DNA from: Pseudomonas crudilactis
GTDB lineage: Bacteria; Pseudomonadota; Gammaproteobacteria; Pseudomonadales; Pseudomonadaceae
Length of the DNA stretch: 64,000 nt
Direction of reading: 5' to 3'
NCBI RefSeq assembly: GCF_013433315.1
Contig: NZ_WXVV01000001.1
Span: forward strand, 62,001 to 126,000
Shown here: positions 34,760 to 43,213 of the stretch, one piece after another
How the letters are laid out: the number at the start of each line of letters is the position of its first letter
How positions within the stretch are numbered: position 1 is the first letter of the stretch
Notes under the pieces: generated by a model
Seen by the model: the letters and a program-made list of their open reading frames with translations, nothing else
What the model was told of the DNA's origin: nothing
The model's database searches: none
Made by a program: the position numbers and the translations under genes

Positions 34760-36196
34760 ATGAAGACTTCCTACGACCCGCTTTATCTTTTCATCGGTGG
34801 TGAATGGATCAGTGCCGAAGGGCGCGATACCGCCGCCGTCGTCAACCCGGCGACCGGCCGGGAAATCGGCCGCGTCCCGCTCGCCACCGCAGGCGATCTT
34901 GATCACACCCTGGAAGTGACTGGCCTGAGCTTCGAGCAGTGGCGCCAGACCGTGCCTGACCAACGCGCAAAAATCCTCAAGCGTGCCGCCGACCTGATCC
35001 TGGAACGTGCACCGCAGATTGCCGCGCAGATGACCTTGGAGGAAGGCAAACCGCTGAGTGAAAGCCTCGATGAAGTGACCCGTGCGGCGGAGTATTTCGA
35101 ATGGTTCGCCGAAAGCGCCCGGCGTATCGATGGCCGTGTGGTCCCGGCTAACCGACCAGGCGTGTTGCAACTGGTCAAACGCCAGGCCATCGGCCCGGTG
35201 GCCGCATTTACACCGTGGAATTTCCCGGCCATCACCCCGGCACGCAAGCTCTCGGCAGCACTGGCCGCCGGTTGCAGCGTCATCCTCAAACCGGGTGAGG
35301 AAAGCCCCTCCACAGCACTGGCCCTGGCGCGTGCACTCGACGATGCAGGATTGCCCAAGGGTGTGCTGCAAGTGGTGTTTGGCGTACCGGATCAAGTGTC
35401 CAGCCATCTGATCGCCTCGCCGATCATTCGCAAGGTGACCTTCACCGGCTCGGTGCCCATCGGTCGTCTGCTGTCTGCACGCGCTGCCGAAGGCGTGAAG
35501 CCCATCACCCTTGAACTGGGCGGGCACGGACCGGTGCTGGTGTTCGAAGATGCCGACATTGAAAAAGCCGCCGTTGAGGGCGTCGCCAACCGCTTTCGCG
35601 GCACCGGGCAGGTGTGCATTTCATCCACTCGGTTTCTGATCCAGCGTGGCGCCTATCAAGCCTTTGTCGATCACTTTGTCGCGGCGACCCAAGCCCTGAG
35701 AATCGGTGACGGCCTGCATCCGGACACTCAGGTCGGACCGTTAGCCAACCCAAGGCAATTGGCAAAAATGGAAGAACTGGTCGCCGATGCCGTCGAAAAA
35801 GGTGCACGAGTATTGGTCGGTGGCGAAGCCTTGTCAGGCGAGGGCTACTTCTTCCAGCCCACCGTTCTGGCGGATGTGCCGATGAACGCCCGCATCATGC
35901 ACGAAGAACCCTTCGGCCCCATCGCCGTACTGATGCGGTTCGATGAGCTGGCCGATGGGCTGCAAGAAGCCAACCGCCTGCCCTACGGACTTTCGGCCTA
36001 CGCGTTCACCTCCAGCGCGCGCACGGCCATTGACGTCGCCGACGGGTTAGAGGCCGGGATGATCGGGATCAACCAATACCGCATCGTCGCAACCGAGCTC
36101 CCGTTCGGCGGCATGAAAGAAAGCGGTCACGGCTCCGAAGGTGGCATTGAAGGCATCGAGCACTATCTGACCCACAAATTCATCAGCCAGGTTTAA
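34760..36196 (+). CDS. NAD(P)-dependent succinate-semialdehyde dehydrogenase-like ALDH
   Basis: A 478-residue aldehyde dehydrogenase close to the GabD/Sad group. General base Glu252 is in LELGGHGPVLV and catalytic Cys286 in GTGQVCISSTR; TPWNFPAITPARKLSAALAAGCSVILKP is the cofactor region. In place of the usual LELGGNAP the motif is LELGGHGP, with His for the common Asn, a difference seen in some semialdehyde dehydrogenases. It oxidises a semialdehyde to a dicarboxylate or related acid. First of three tightly packed genes (11-base gap to the CMD protein). CTGAAGGGC precedes the ATG. Confidence 0.88.
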   Translation: MKTSYDPLYLFIGGEWISAEGRDTAAVVNPATGREIGRVPLATAGDLDHTLEVTGLSFEQWRQTVPDQRAKILKRAADLILERAPQIAAQMTLEEGKPLSESLDEVTRAAEYFEWFAESARRIDGRVVPANRPGVLQLVKRQAIGPVAAFTPWNFPAITPARKLSAALAAGCSVILKPGEESPSTALALARALDDAGLPKGVLQVVFGVPDQVSSHLIASPIIRKVTFTGSVPIGRLLSARAAEGVKPITLELGGHGPVLVFEDADIEKAAVEGVANRFRGTGQVCISSTRFLIQRGAYQAFVDHFVAATQALRIGDGLHPDTQVGPLANPRQLAKMEELVADAVEKGARVLVGGEALSGEGYFFQPTVLADVPMNARIMHEEPFGPIAVLMRFDELADGLQEANRLPYGLSAYAFTSSARTAIDVADGLEAGMIGINQYRIVATELPFGGMKESGHGSEGGIEGIEHYLTHKFISQV

Positions 36197-36207
36197 GGAA
36201 CTCGCCC

Positions 36208-36540
36208 ATGTCCAAGCTCAATTTCAGCAGTCCTCGGGAAGCCGCGCGCGCGTTCACGCCAAAGCTGGCGCAATTCGTCGACTCGACGCTTTATCCGCAA
36301 ATCTGGAGCGATCCCGCGCTGTCCCTGCGCGACCGTAGTCTGATCACCGTGGCGGCATTGATTGCCGCTGGTCACTCGGAAGAGTTGCCTGCCCACTTAC
36401 GCCGCGCGGCTGGCAACGGTGTAACCCAAGACGAACTGGCGGCAGCGATCACACACCTGGCTTTCTATGTGGGCTTCCCTGGCGCCATCACCGCATCGGC
36501 TATCGCCAACGCCACGTTCAGCGAAACGGAGAACAACTGA
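36208..36540 (+). CDS. Carboxymuconolactone decarboxylase-family protein
   Basis: A 110-residue all-helical CMD-family protein. LSLRDRSLITVAALIAAGHSEELPAHLRRAAGNGVTQDEL is the conserved repeat-helix region; the peroxidase-type CxxC of the AhpD group is absent, so it is closer to gamma-carboxymuconolactone decarboxylase relatives. Its substrate is unknown. It directly abuts the quinone oxidoreductase gene (no gap) and follows the dehydrogenase by 11 bases, so all three are one transcript. Confidence 0.87.
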   Translation: MSKLNFSSPREAARAFTPKLAQFVDSTLYPQIWSDPALSLRDRSLITVAALIAAGHSEELPAHLRRAAGNGVTQDELAAAITHLAFYVGFPGAITASAIANATFSETENN

Positions 36541-37542
36541 ATGAAAGCCATCAACATCATAGAATTCGGTGCGCCAGACGTCCTCGAACTCGTCGAGGTC
36601 GCCAATCCTGAAGTCCGTCCCGACGACCTGCTGGTGCGTGTCTATGCCGCCGGGGTGAACCGTGCGGATCTGACTCACCGGACCGGTGGGTACGGCCATC
36701 CGAATTTCGGTGACTCGCTGATCATCGGCCTGGAAATCGCTGGCGAAGTGATCGGCAAAGGTAAAGCGGTGACGGGGTTCGAGGTCGGAGATCGCGTCAT
36801 GGGTGTGGTCGGCGGCGGCGCCTACGCCGAGCAGGCACGCATCGATTACCGCATGGCCATGCACATCCCTGCGCAGGTTGACTATGTACATGCGGCGGCC
36901 ATTCCCGAGGTCTTCGTCACGGCCCATGAAGCGATGATGCACCTGGCTCGGCTCAAGGCTGGCGATTCGGTGCTGATACACGCGGCCGCTGGCGGCGTCG
37001 GGTCTGCTGCGGTGCAGTTGGCTTACGCCACCGGCGCCACGGTGTATGCGACCACCGAAGGCAGCAAGCTGGCGCGTGTCGAGCATTTGGGCGCAGACGT
37101 GGCGATCGATTACAAGACGCAGGACTTCGCTCAAGTGATCGCCGACAAAACCCAGGGGCGTGGCGTCGATGTGATCATCGACTTTATCGGTGAGCCCTAC
37201 TTCGCCCGCAACATCGCGTCCCTTGCCAAGGGCGGTCGCCTGATTCAGGTCGGCATCCTTGGCGGTGGCGGCAACGTCACGGTGGCGCTGGAGGACATTC
37301 TTTACCGCCACTTGCAAATCATCGGCACGGTGATGAAGTCACGCACGCAACCGGAGAAGCACGCCATGATCAAGCGATTCCGCGATCACTGGCTTGATCG
37401 CTTCGAGGGTGCCGGAAGCCTTGAGCCGGTCGTCGATAGCACGTTTGCTCTAGCGCGGGCTGCCGATGCGCATCGCCGGATGGAGTCTTCCGGGAACGTC
37501 GGGAAAATCATTTTGACGATGCAGCCGGAAGACTTGATTTGA
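36541..37542 (+). CDS. Zinc-free medium-chain dehydrogenase (quinone oxidoreductase family)
   Basis: A 333-residue MDR-superfamily NADPH oxidoreductase. It lacks zinc-binding Cys residues, the N-terminal GroES-like part begins MKAINIIEFGAPDVLELVEV, and the NADP site is IHAAAGGVGSAAVQLAYATGATVYATT. GVNRADLTHRTG is the Qor active-site Asn/Arg/Asp segment. It reduces quinones or enones with NADPH. Third gene of the dehydrogenase operon; a perfect terminator follows. Confidence 0.9.
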   Translation: MKAINIIEFGAPDVLELVEVANPEVRPDDLLVRVYAAGVNRADLTHRTGGYGHPNFGDSLIIGLEIAGEVIGKGKAVTGFEVGDRVMGVVGGGAYAEQARIDYRMAMHIPAQVDYVHAAAIPEVFVTAHEAMMHLARLKAGDSVLIHAAAGGVGSAAVQLAYATGATVYATTEGSKLARVEHLGADVAIDYKTQDFAQVIADKTQGRGVDVIIDFIGEPYFARNIASLAKGGRLIQVGILGGGGNVTVALEDILYRHLQIIGTVMKSRTQPEKHAMIKRFRDHWLDRFEGAGSLEPVVDSTFALARAADAHRRMESSGNVGKIILTMQPEDLI

Positions 37543-37566
37543 AACGGGTTGAGTTCTCGATTAATG

Positions 37567-37592
37567 ACGGTGCCCTGGATGGGCACCGTTTT
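37567..37592 (+). terminator. Rho-independent terminator of the dehydrogenase operon
   Basis: ACGGTGCCC (37567-37575) pairs perfectly with GGGCACCGT (37581-37589) around TGGAT, followed by TTT. It ends the ALDH-CMD-quinone reductase operon and shows that the KaiC-like gene begins downstream of it. Confidence 0.88.
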
Positions 37593-37749
37593 CGAAAGGT
37601 TTGGCAGAAGTCACGGGGGGGTGGAACACGCCAAAACGATACGTTCCAACGATACTTTCCCTCCACCGGCATGGCCCAAAAATGGAAATGGCGTTAGCAT
37701 TTCACCCATTCGGCTTAACAAGCCTGTTTTTTCAGATCAGGGTCGCAAA

Positions 37750-39189
37750 GTGGAAAAGCTAAAACGCCTTCAAAGCGGAATCGAAGGGCTCGACGCGCTG
37801 CTTCAGGGTGGCCTGGTCGCGGGTGCTTCGTACATCGTTCAGGGCCGCCCCGGTTCCGGCAAGACCATCCTCGCCAATCAGCTCGGCTTCAATCATGCCC
37901 GCAATGGCGGTCGCGTTCTGGTCGCCACGTTGCTGGCCGAGTCCCACGACCGGCTGTTTCAGTTTCTGTCGACCATGAGTTTTTTCGATGCGTCGCGAGT
38001 GGGCGCCGAAATACAGTTTGTCAGCGCTTTCGATACGCTGGAAAACGAAGGCCTCGATGAAGTGGTGAAACTGCTGCGGCGCGAAATCAGCCGGCAGAAA
38101 GCGACGGTCATGGTCGTCGACGGTTTGCTCAACGCGCGCTCGAAGGCCGACTCACCGATCGACACGAAAAAATTCATCTCCGAACTGCAAGGCCACGCGG
38201 CATTCGCCGGTTGCACCGTGCTGTTTCTCACCAGCTCGCGCCTGGACGACGGCAGCCCGGAACACACGATGGTCGACGGCGTCATCGAAATGGGCGAAGA
38301 GCTGTTCGGCACGCGATCGGTGCGACGCATTCACCTGCGCAAGACCCGCGGCAGCGGCGCTTTGACCGGTGTTCACGAGTGTGAGATCACCGAAAACGGC
38401 CTGGTGGTCTATCCGCGCCTGGAAAGTCTGTACAAGCGCCCTTCCGCCCCCGACAGCGCAGACATGACACGCATTCCCAGCGGCATCGCTTCGCTGGATG
38501 ACATCCTCGGTGGCGGCTTGCACAGCTCCAGCGTCACGCTCGTCATGGGGCCTTCCGGGATCGGCAAAACCACGCTGGGGCTGAAGTTTCTCGCGCAGTC
38601 GACGACCGAAGCGCCGGGCCTGCATTTCGGTTTCTATGAGAGCCCGCAACGGCTGCGACTCAAAGGCCGTTCGCTGGGCATCGATATTGAACAAATGGAA
38701 CACAGCGGTGCGTTGAGCATTGCCTGGCAGCCGACCACCGAGGGCTTGCTGGACGCCCTCGGTGCGCGCCTGCTGAGCTTGGTCGATGAAAAAGGTATCA
38801 AACGTCTGTTCATCGACAGCCTCAGCGGCATGACTCGGGTTTCAACCACACCGGAACGCATCACGGACTTTTTCAGTGCAATGATGAACGAGCTGCGATC
38901 CCGAGGCGTCACGGTCTTCGCCTCCTGGGAAATGCGCGATCTGTTCGGCTCCGAGGTCAGCGCACCGAATTCCGACCTGTCCAGTATTGCCGACAACCTG
39001 ATTCTCATGCGTTTCTTTGAAAATCACGCTGAACTTCGCAGGACGCTTTCCATTCTCAAGATACGTGATAGCTCCTATAACCCTTCGCGGTTCGAGGTAG
39101 TCATCCGTGATCAAGATGTGTTCCTGGAAAAGGCTTTGAGAAATGAACCTTCCGTCTCATCCGAGTCATTGCCTGGTTCAATATCGTAA
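37750..39189 (+). CDS. KaiC-like double-domain RecA-fold ATPase
   Basis: A 479-residue protein with two KaiC/RadA domains. Walker A motifs are GRPGSGKT (32-39) and GPSGIGKT (267-274); Walker B-type strands are TVMVVDGL and RLFIDSLSG. In each domain the KaiC Glu-Glu pair is reduced to one Glu (LLAES at 62-66, FYESP at 295-299). The CII region that carries the autophosphorylated Ser-Thr in KaiC reads DLSSIADN (409-416). It ends with a 20-residue Ser-rich tail. The start is taken as GTG 37750 since earlier in-frame ATGs (from 37549) lie in or before the terminator. A CheY-like protein follows after 23 bases; kaiA and kaiB are absent. Confidence 0.85.
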   Translation: MEKLKRLQSGIEGLDALLQGGLVAGASYIVQGRPGSGKTILANQLGFNHARNGGRVLVATLLAESHDRLFQFLSTMSFFDASRVGAEIQFVSAFDTLENEGLDEVVKLLRREISRQKATVMVVDGLLNARSKADSPIDTKKFISELQGHAAFAGCTVLFLTSSRLDDGSPEHTMVDGVIEMGEELFGTRSVRRIHLRKTRGSGALTGVHECEITENGLVVYPRLESLYKRPSAPDSADMTRIPSGIASLDDILGGGLHSSSVTLVMGPSGIGKTTLGLKFLAQSTTEAPGLHFGFYESPQRLRLKGRSLGIDIEQMEHSGALSIAWQPTTEGLLDALGARLLSLVDEKGIKRLFIDSLSGMTRVSTTPERITDFFSAMMNELRSRGVTVFASWEMRDLFGSEVSAPNSDLSSIADNLILMRFFENHAELRRTLSILKIRDSSYNPSRFEVVIRDQDVFLEKALRNEPSVSSESLPGSIS

Positions 39190-39212
39190 GTCTTCGAGCG
39201 GGTTGAAATAAC

Positions 39213-39575
39213 ATGACCACCATCCTGGTAGTCGACGACGAGTATCTGATTGCTGACATTCTTGGCTTTGCGCTGGAGGATGAAGGCTTCATGACGGTGA
39301 CGGCCAGCAATGGCAAGAAAGCCCTCGAAGTGCTGGAGAGAGAACGGCCAGCACTGATCATCACGGACTTCATGATGCCGGTCATGGACGGCCTCGAATT
39401 CGCCGAAGCCGTGCGTGCCCAGCCTTCCGTCAAACACCTGCCGATCATTCTCATGAGTGGAGCGCAGGCGCACATTGGCATGCAGCGCTCGGATCTGTTT
39501 GACGTGGTGCTGCCCAAGCCTTTCGACATTGCGGTGATTGTGGCTGAGGTGAAGAAGCTGTTGGCCTCCTCATAG
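39213..39575 (+). CDS. Single-domain response regulator (CheY-like)
   Basis: A 120-residue stand-alone receiver domain. The acidic pocket Asp8-Asp9, phospho-acceptor Asp52 (IITDFMMP), Ser83 (ILMSG) and Lys102 (LPKPFD) are all present, so it should be phosphorylatable. No output domain is attached, so it acts by protein contact. It is 23 bases from the KaiC-like gene and likely co-transcribed; in other bacteria KaiC-like proteins are paired with histidine kinases or receivers that pass phosphate. The stop codon overlaps the end of the convergent fimbrial adhesin gene by six bases. Confidence 0.92.
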   Translation: MTTILVVDDEYLIADILGFALEDEGFMTVTASNGKKALEVLERERPALIITDFMMPVMDGLEFAEAVRAQPSVKHLPIILMSGAQAHIGMQRSDLFDVVLPKPFDIAVIVAEVKKLLASS

Positions 39576-40526
39576 ATACTCAACGACAAAGGCAATTTCG
39601 GCATTGGCATTGCCCGCTCGCATTTGCGCATTGGAAGGCTCGATGCGCACGAAGCGGGCTTGCAAGTCTACAGATGCATTCCCGCCTTCCGATGTGGGCG
39701 CTTTCATTATGTAGTTCTGATTCAGCTTGAGTGGCTTCCCGTCTCTGAAGCGCATCTGCAATGCCAAACCTTTGGCAGTGGAGCTACTGTTCAGATTTAC
39801 CATGCCAGTATTAGCGTCCCACGCAGGGCTGCCCGCAGTGGGCGAAAAGGAGTAGCGGAAGTTGTTTATTCCGGTAGGACAGTTTTTCATACTGAGAAAA
39901 AAGTATTGCTCCTTGGCATAGGCACCGTTCTTTGGGAAATCGCTCAAGTTATAACTACCCATATCAACTTTCACATCGGGTGTTTCGCAAGACTGTGAGA
40001 CGACCCGGGTGCCATTTGTATTCATTGCCAGAGGCTCGATTTCAGCGGCGACAAAGACTCCCAATTGGCCTGAGGGTATCGTCGCACTCCCTGAAATAGT
40101 GCCCGTCTTTACGAGCCGCAAGATGTGCTCACTGCCATTCCAACCCCAACCGCCAGCAACGTCGCTGTCTCCCGGAAAGCCTTTCCATGCTTTACCCGAG
40201 GGCGGTCGAATCCATTGCCAGCCGATCCCGGTATTTCCAACAGGAAAAATCTGCGCGCCTGATTGGGTGACACCCACAGAGTTGCGCACACCTTCATTGT
40301 GTACCGCAGAGCACCTGAACGAACTGGGAATGGCTCCCAGGGTCACGATTGGGCTTTCATAGATAACCGTGCCGTTCGGTGTGTCCTGCGGCACCGAGAT
40401 CGTGGCCGGAAGGACAACTTGGACGTTGCCCTTGGAGTTGTCGGGATAGAACTCGCATACCGCCGCCATTGCATTTGACGACAGCACATACAAGAGCCCG
40501 ACAATTAATATATAGCATAACTTCAT
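39570..40526 (-). CDS. Putative chaperone-usher fimbrial tip adhesin
   Basis: A 318-residue secreted protein. Signal peptide MKLCYILIVGLLYVLSSNAMA precedes a receptor-type N-terminal domain with Cys (VCEFYPDNSKGNVQ, SFRCSAV) and Trp-rich blocks (GWQWIRPP, GWGWNGSE). The C-terminal half is pilin-like (SCETPDVKVDMGSYNLSDFP to AEIAFVVEYL), with the Cys pair and alternating hydrophobic end that fits a donor-strand groove. A two-domain adhesin fits this length. It lies over 10 kb from the usher operon on the other strand. The start at 40526 was chosen at the signal peptide; the frame is open to 40592. Confidence 0.75.
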   Translation of the reverse strand: MKLCYILIVGLLYVLSSNAMAAVCEFYPDNSKGNVQVVLPATISVPQDTPNGTVIYESPIVTLGAIPSSFRCSAVHNEGVRNSVGVTQSGAQIFPVGNTGIGWQWIRPPSGKAWKGFPGDSDVAGGWGWNGSEHILRLVKTGTISGSATIPSGQLGVFVAAEIEPLAMNTNGTRVVSQSCETPDVKVDMGSYNLSDFPKNGAYAKEQYFFLSMKNCPTGINNFRYSFSPTAGSPAWDANTGMVNLNSSSTAKGLALQMRFRDGKPLKLNQNYIMKAPTSEGGNASVDLQARFVRIEPSNAQMRAGNANAEIAFVVEYL

Positions 40527-40672
40527 AACACTCTCTCTGACTCTGCGTTGCATGCAAACAACTGAATGATTGACGATGGTGCGAATATTCAACCGGCAGC
40601 AAAATCACCACAACCGGAGCGAGAAGATAATGAATAAATAGCACTTGGGCAAAAAGTTTATTTATTCAACAA

Positions 40673-40686
40673 TCAGACAATTCTCA
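40673..40686. promoter_or_regulatory. RcsB-like dyad box, adhesin side (distal class)
   Basis: Minus-strand TGAGAATTGTCTGA. Twelve bases, TGAGAATTGTCT, are identical to boxes at 43907-43918 and 50349-50360. It lies 147 bases before the adhesin start. The 325-base gap 40527-40851 holds this box, the box at 40779-40796 and AT-rich promoter DNA, and no gene. Confidence 0.55.
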
Positions 40687-40778
40687 TGGATTTATAGTCA
40701 ACTAACTAAATCTTGAAACCTATAAAAAGGACGCGTTGTTGAACACCTCCTTTACCAGCGTAAATAACCAACACCCAA

Positions 40779-40796
40779 TTTAAGACTCGTCTTAAA
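40779..40796 (+). promoter_or_regulatory. RcsB-like dyad box before the coiled-coil membrane protein gene (proximal class)
   Basis: TTTAAGACTCGTCTTAAA, a perfect dyad with 8-bp arms and a 2-base spacer. After exactly 21 bases comes TACACT (40818-40823), a -10-like hexamer; the same 21-base spacing recurs at 43738-43755 and 50439-50456. Confidence 0.65.
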
Positions 40797-40851
40797 GGCG
40801 CAACGAAACTCGGCCATTACACTGGTGGCTCTTGATAGGAGAAACGATTCC

Positions 40852-41433
40852 GTGAGAGCCCTCGATACCCTCAATAGTCCAAAACCCCAGAGCAACGCCG
40901 CCATCTACTGCCTGACGATTCTGGCACTGGCGCTGATCGCCATGACTGTGGTCGCCGGTTACCAGCTCAATGAACTGTTTCCACTGAAGGCTGTGGTGCA
41001 GCAACAGGAGGTCCAGCTCACCCACCGCGCTGATGCTATCCAGTCAATGAGCGCAGAACTCAAGCGTCTGGCAGAACAGAAGCAAGCCCTGGAAACCGAC
41101 CTGCTTACCACGAAGGAACAAGTGAAGGCCGCCGAGGCGGCAAAGACGGAGCTCGAAAACACTCAACGCGCGGCGCAAACCAGCGCCGCGTTAGAGGACG
41201 AAGATTCTCTGTGCGCGATCATCGAGCAAAATATCCGCCTCGTAGCGGATCAGCTCAGTCGCGACGACTTCTTTCGCTTACGTGATGAGCGCGAAGCTGA
41301 AGCCGAAGCGGTGCTTGAAAGCTATGAAAAACAACTCGCCACCTGCATTGAACAACTGACGGCACAAACCGCATCGCCAGCTCAGAATTCTGCACCCGAT
41401 GCGCAAGACTTCACTTCACCGATCAAGCACTGA
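40852..41433 (+). CDS. Membrane-anchored coiled-coil protein, unknown function
   Basis: No family recognised. About 193 residues: a short cytoplasmic N-terminus, one membrane helix (IYCLTILALALIAMTVVAGY, about residues 18-38), then a long predicted coiled coil (VVQQQEVQLTHRADAIQSMS through QAALETD-like heptads to about 100) and a second helical part ending in a polar tail. Two Cys (residues about 121 and 166) could pair. The start is GTG 40852, which has AGGAG ten bases upstream; a GTG at 40825 in frame has none. It has the same type of RcsB-like box as the pilin operon, so it is probably part of the fimbrial regulon. Confidence 0.75.
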   Translation: MRALDTLNSPKPQSNAAIYCLTILALALIAMTVVAGYQLNELFPLKAVVQQQEVQLTHRADAIQSMSAELKRLAEQKQALETDLLTTKEQVKAAEAAKTELENTQRAAQTSAALEDEDSLCAIIEQNIRLVADQLSRDDFFRLRDEREAEAEAVLESYEKQLATCIEQLTAQTASPAQNSAPDAQDFTSPIKH

Positions 41434-41434
41434 T

Positions 41435-41460
41435 AAAAAAGCCCTGGCAACCAGGGCTTT
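41435..41460. terminator. Bidirectional terminator
   Basis: AAAAAA then GCCCTGG (41441-41447), CAA loop, CCAGGGC (41451-41457), TTT. The stem is perfect with A-run on one side and T-run on the other, so it can end both the coiled-coil gene and the convergent chemoreceptor gene. Confidence 0.85.
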
Positions 41461-41470
41461 ATGCTCACAG

Positions 41471-43099
41471 TCAGAGCTTGAATTCCTTGGTCAATTTGTT
41501 CAGCGACGCCGCTAACTGCGAGAGCTCCGCCGATGCAACCGCCGTCTGTTTCGAGCCTTCTGCGGTTTCACAGGACAAGTCGCGAATGCTGATCAGGCTT
41601 CGATCCACTTCGCGCGCAACCTGAGCCTGCTCTTCAGCGGCGGTCGCCATCAGCAGGTTTCGTTCATTGATAAGATTCAGTGAGCCAGTGATGTCGGTCA
41701 GCACTTCGCCGGCGATATTGGCCATCTCGAGTGTTCTTTCGGCCTGAGAACGGGTGTGACTCATGGAAGAAACTGCCCTGCTGGTGCCCGATTGAATGGA
41801 GCTGACCATGGACTCGATGTCTTCGGTCGATTTCTGCGTACGCTGGGCCAGCCCTCTCACCTCATCTGCGACCACGGCAAAGCCACGGCCCGCCTCCCCC
41901 GCCCGCGCCGCTTCGATCGCTGCGTTCAAGGCAAGCAGATTGGTTTGTTCGGCGACTTCTCGGATCACGTCCAGCACGCTGCTGATATCGCTCGCCATCG
42001 TAGAAAGCGCCTGCACTTCTGCCGAGGTGCTATGCACGCTGGAAACCATCAGGTTAATTGCCGCAACCGTTTCGCTGACCCGGGTTTTGCCGGCAATGGC
42101 TGCGGCGCTTGATTCCGACGTCAGTTGCGAGGTCGATGCGGCGTTGTCCGCAACCTGTTCCACCGCTGCACTCATTTGCGTCACGGCCGTGGCGGCCATT
42201 TCGATTTCATGGCTCTGACGCTGAGTGATACGCGAGATATCTTCGGTGACGCCGTGCATGACTTCCGAGGTTTCGGCCAACTGCGTGGACGAGTCACGGA
42301 TCATGATCAGGGCGTCACGCAAACTGGTTTGCATCGCCGCCAGTGACGACAGCATCTGCGCCGCCTCATCGGAACCATCCAGCGCGATGGTTTCGCTCAA
42401 ATCGTTGGCGGCGATGCATTCCGCAACCCTTAGCGAGCCTGCAATCGGCACCGTCAGGCTGCGGGTGTACAACACTGCCAAGGCCAAGGAAGCACCGATG
42501 GCAATGACAATGAACACACTGACGATCAACAGCGTATGTTCGTAAACATTGTCGGCCTGCTTGCCCGCTTCATAAGCTTCAATTTCGTTGAGAGCAATCA
42601 GCTTCTTGAGCGCGACCTGCACGCCGTCCGAGGCGGCACGCATCTGATTCTTTGACAGCGCAATGGCCGCTTCAAGCTGCCCTTTTGCCACGGTTTCAAG
42701 GTATTGGTCCTGCGCCTGATCATTGACCTGTTGTGCTTTGGCGAACGCCTCGAAGGCCTCACGCCCGGCGTCAGTTGCCAGCAGATCAATGAGCGCTCGC
42801 TGATGATTTTTGATGAGCTGACGCGACTGCTGAATGTCCATCAAGGCCTGAGCCTTACGCTCAGGGGTTTCGATAGGGTTGCGCAGGCGGGCGTTATTGC
42901 CCTTGATTTCGATGAACTCACGATCCAGTTGGCCGAGCAGCTTGATGCTTGGCACGATGGTCGTCTCGACATAGGTCTCTGCCTTGTTGAGCAAGTCGAC
43001 TTGCTGCAAGGCGATCAGTCCGATCGCGATAATCATGAGACAGAACAAGCCAAAACACAGCGCCGAACGCGGCGCGAGATTGAGTTTACGAAGCAGCAT
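41471..43099 (-). CDS. Methyl-accepting chemotaxis protein
   Basis: A 542-residue chemoreceptor. TM1 at about 12-32, a four-helix-bundle-type periplasmic sensor (about 33-185; [33 protein letters not shown]), TM2 at about 190-212, HAMP, and a cytoplasmic signalling domain with the hairpin tip [38 protein letters not shown] split across the conserved tip. It signals ligand state to CheA/CheW. The sensor is of the 4HB type whose ligands are unclear. No che genes are near; it sits inside the fimbrial locus, upstream of which lies the pseudo-receiver gene on the same strand. Confidence 0.92.
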   Translation of the reverse strand: MLLRKLNLAPRSALCFGLFCLMIIAIGLIALQQVDLLNKAETYVETTIVPSIKLLGQLDREFIEIKGNNARLRNPIETPERKAQALMDIQQSRQLIKNHQRALIDLLATDAGREAFEAFAKAQQVNDQAQDQYLETVAKGQLEAAIALSKNQMRAASDGVQVALKKLIALNEIEAYEAGKQADNVYEHTLLIVSVFIVIAIGASLALAVLYTRSLTVPIAGSLRVAECIAANDLSETIALDGSDEAAQMLSSLAAMQTSLRDALIMIRDSSTQLAETSEVMHGVTEDISRITQRQSHEIEMAATAVTQMSAAVEQVADNAASTSQLTSESSAAAIAGKTRVSETVAAINLMVSSVHSTSAEVQALSTMASDISSVLDVIREVAEQTNLLALNAAIEAARAGEAGRGFAVVADEVRGLAQRTQKSTEDIESMVSSIQSGTSRAVSSMSHTRSQAERTLEMANIAGEVLTDITGSLNLINERNLLMATAAEEQAQVAREVDRSLISIRDLSCETAEGSKQTAVASAELSQLAASLNKLTKEFKL

Positions 43100-43213
43100 G
43101 ATGCTTACCTTAGAGTGTATTCAAGACAATGGGGCAAACGAGTGGGCAGCACAGCAGGCGCTGGGCAATAGCACCTCAAAGCACAAGCGGATTACCGCGC
43201 GAAGGCGCAACAG

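Noticed and set aside
37549..37749. Upstream ATG extension of the KaiC-like gene
   Set aside because: The perfect terminator at 37567-37592 lies inside this stretch, and the added residues do not look like protein; GTG 37750 starts right at the domain.
43120..43135. Half-site TTCAAGACAA upstream of the chemoreceptor gene
   Set aside because: Only one arm of the RcsB-like box is present, and the position does not allow a -10 hexamer at the 21-base spacing before the start codon.
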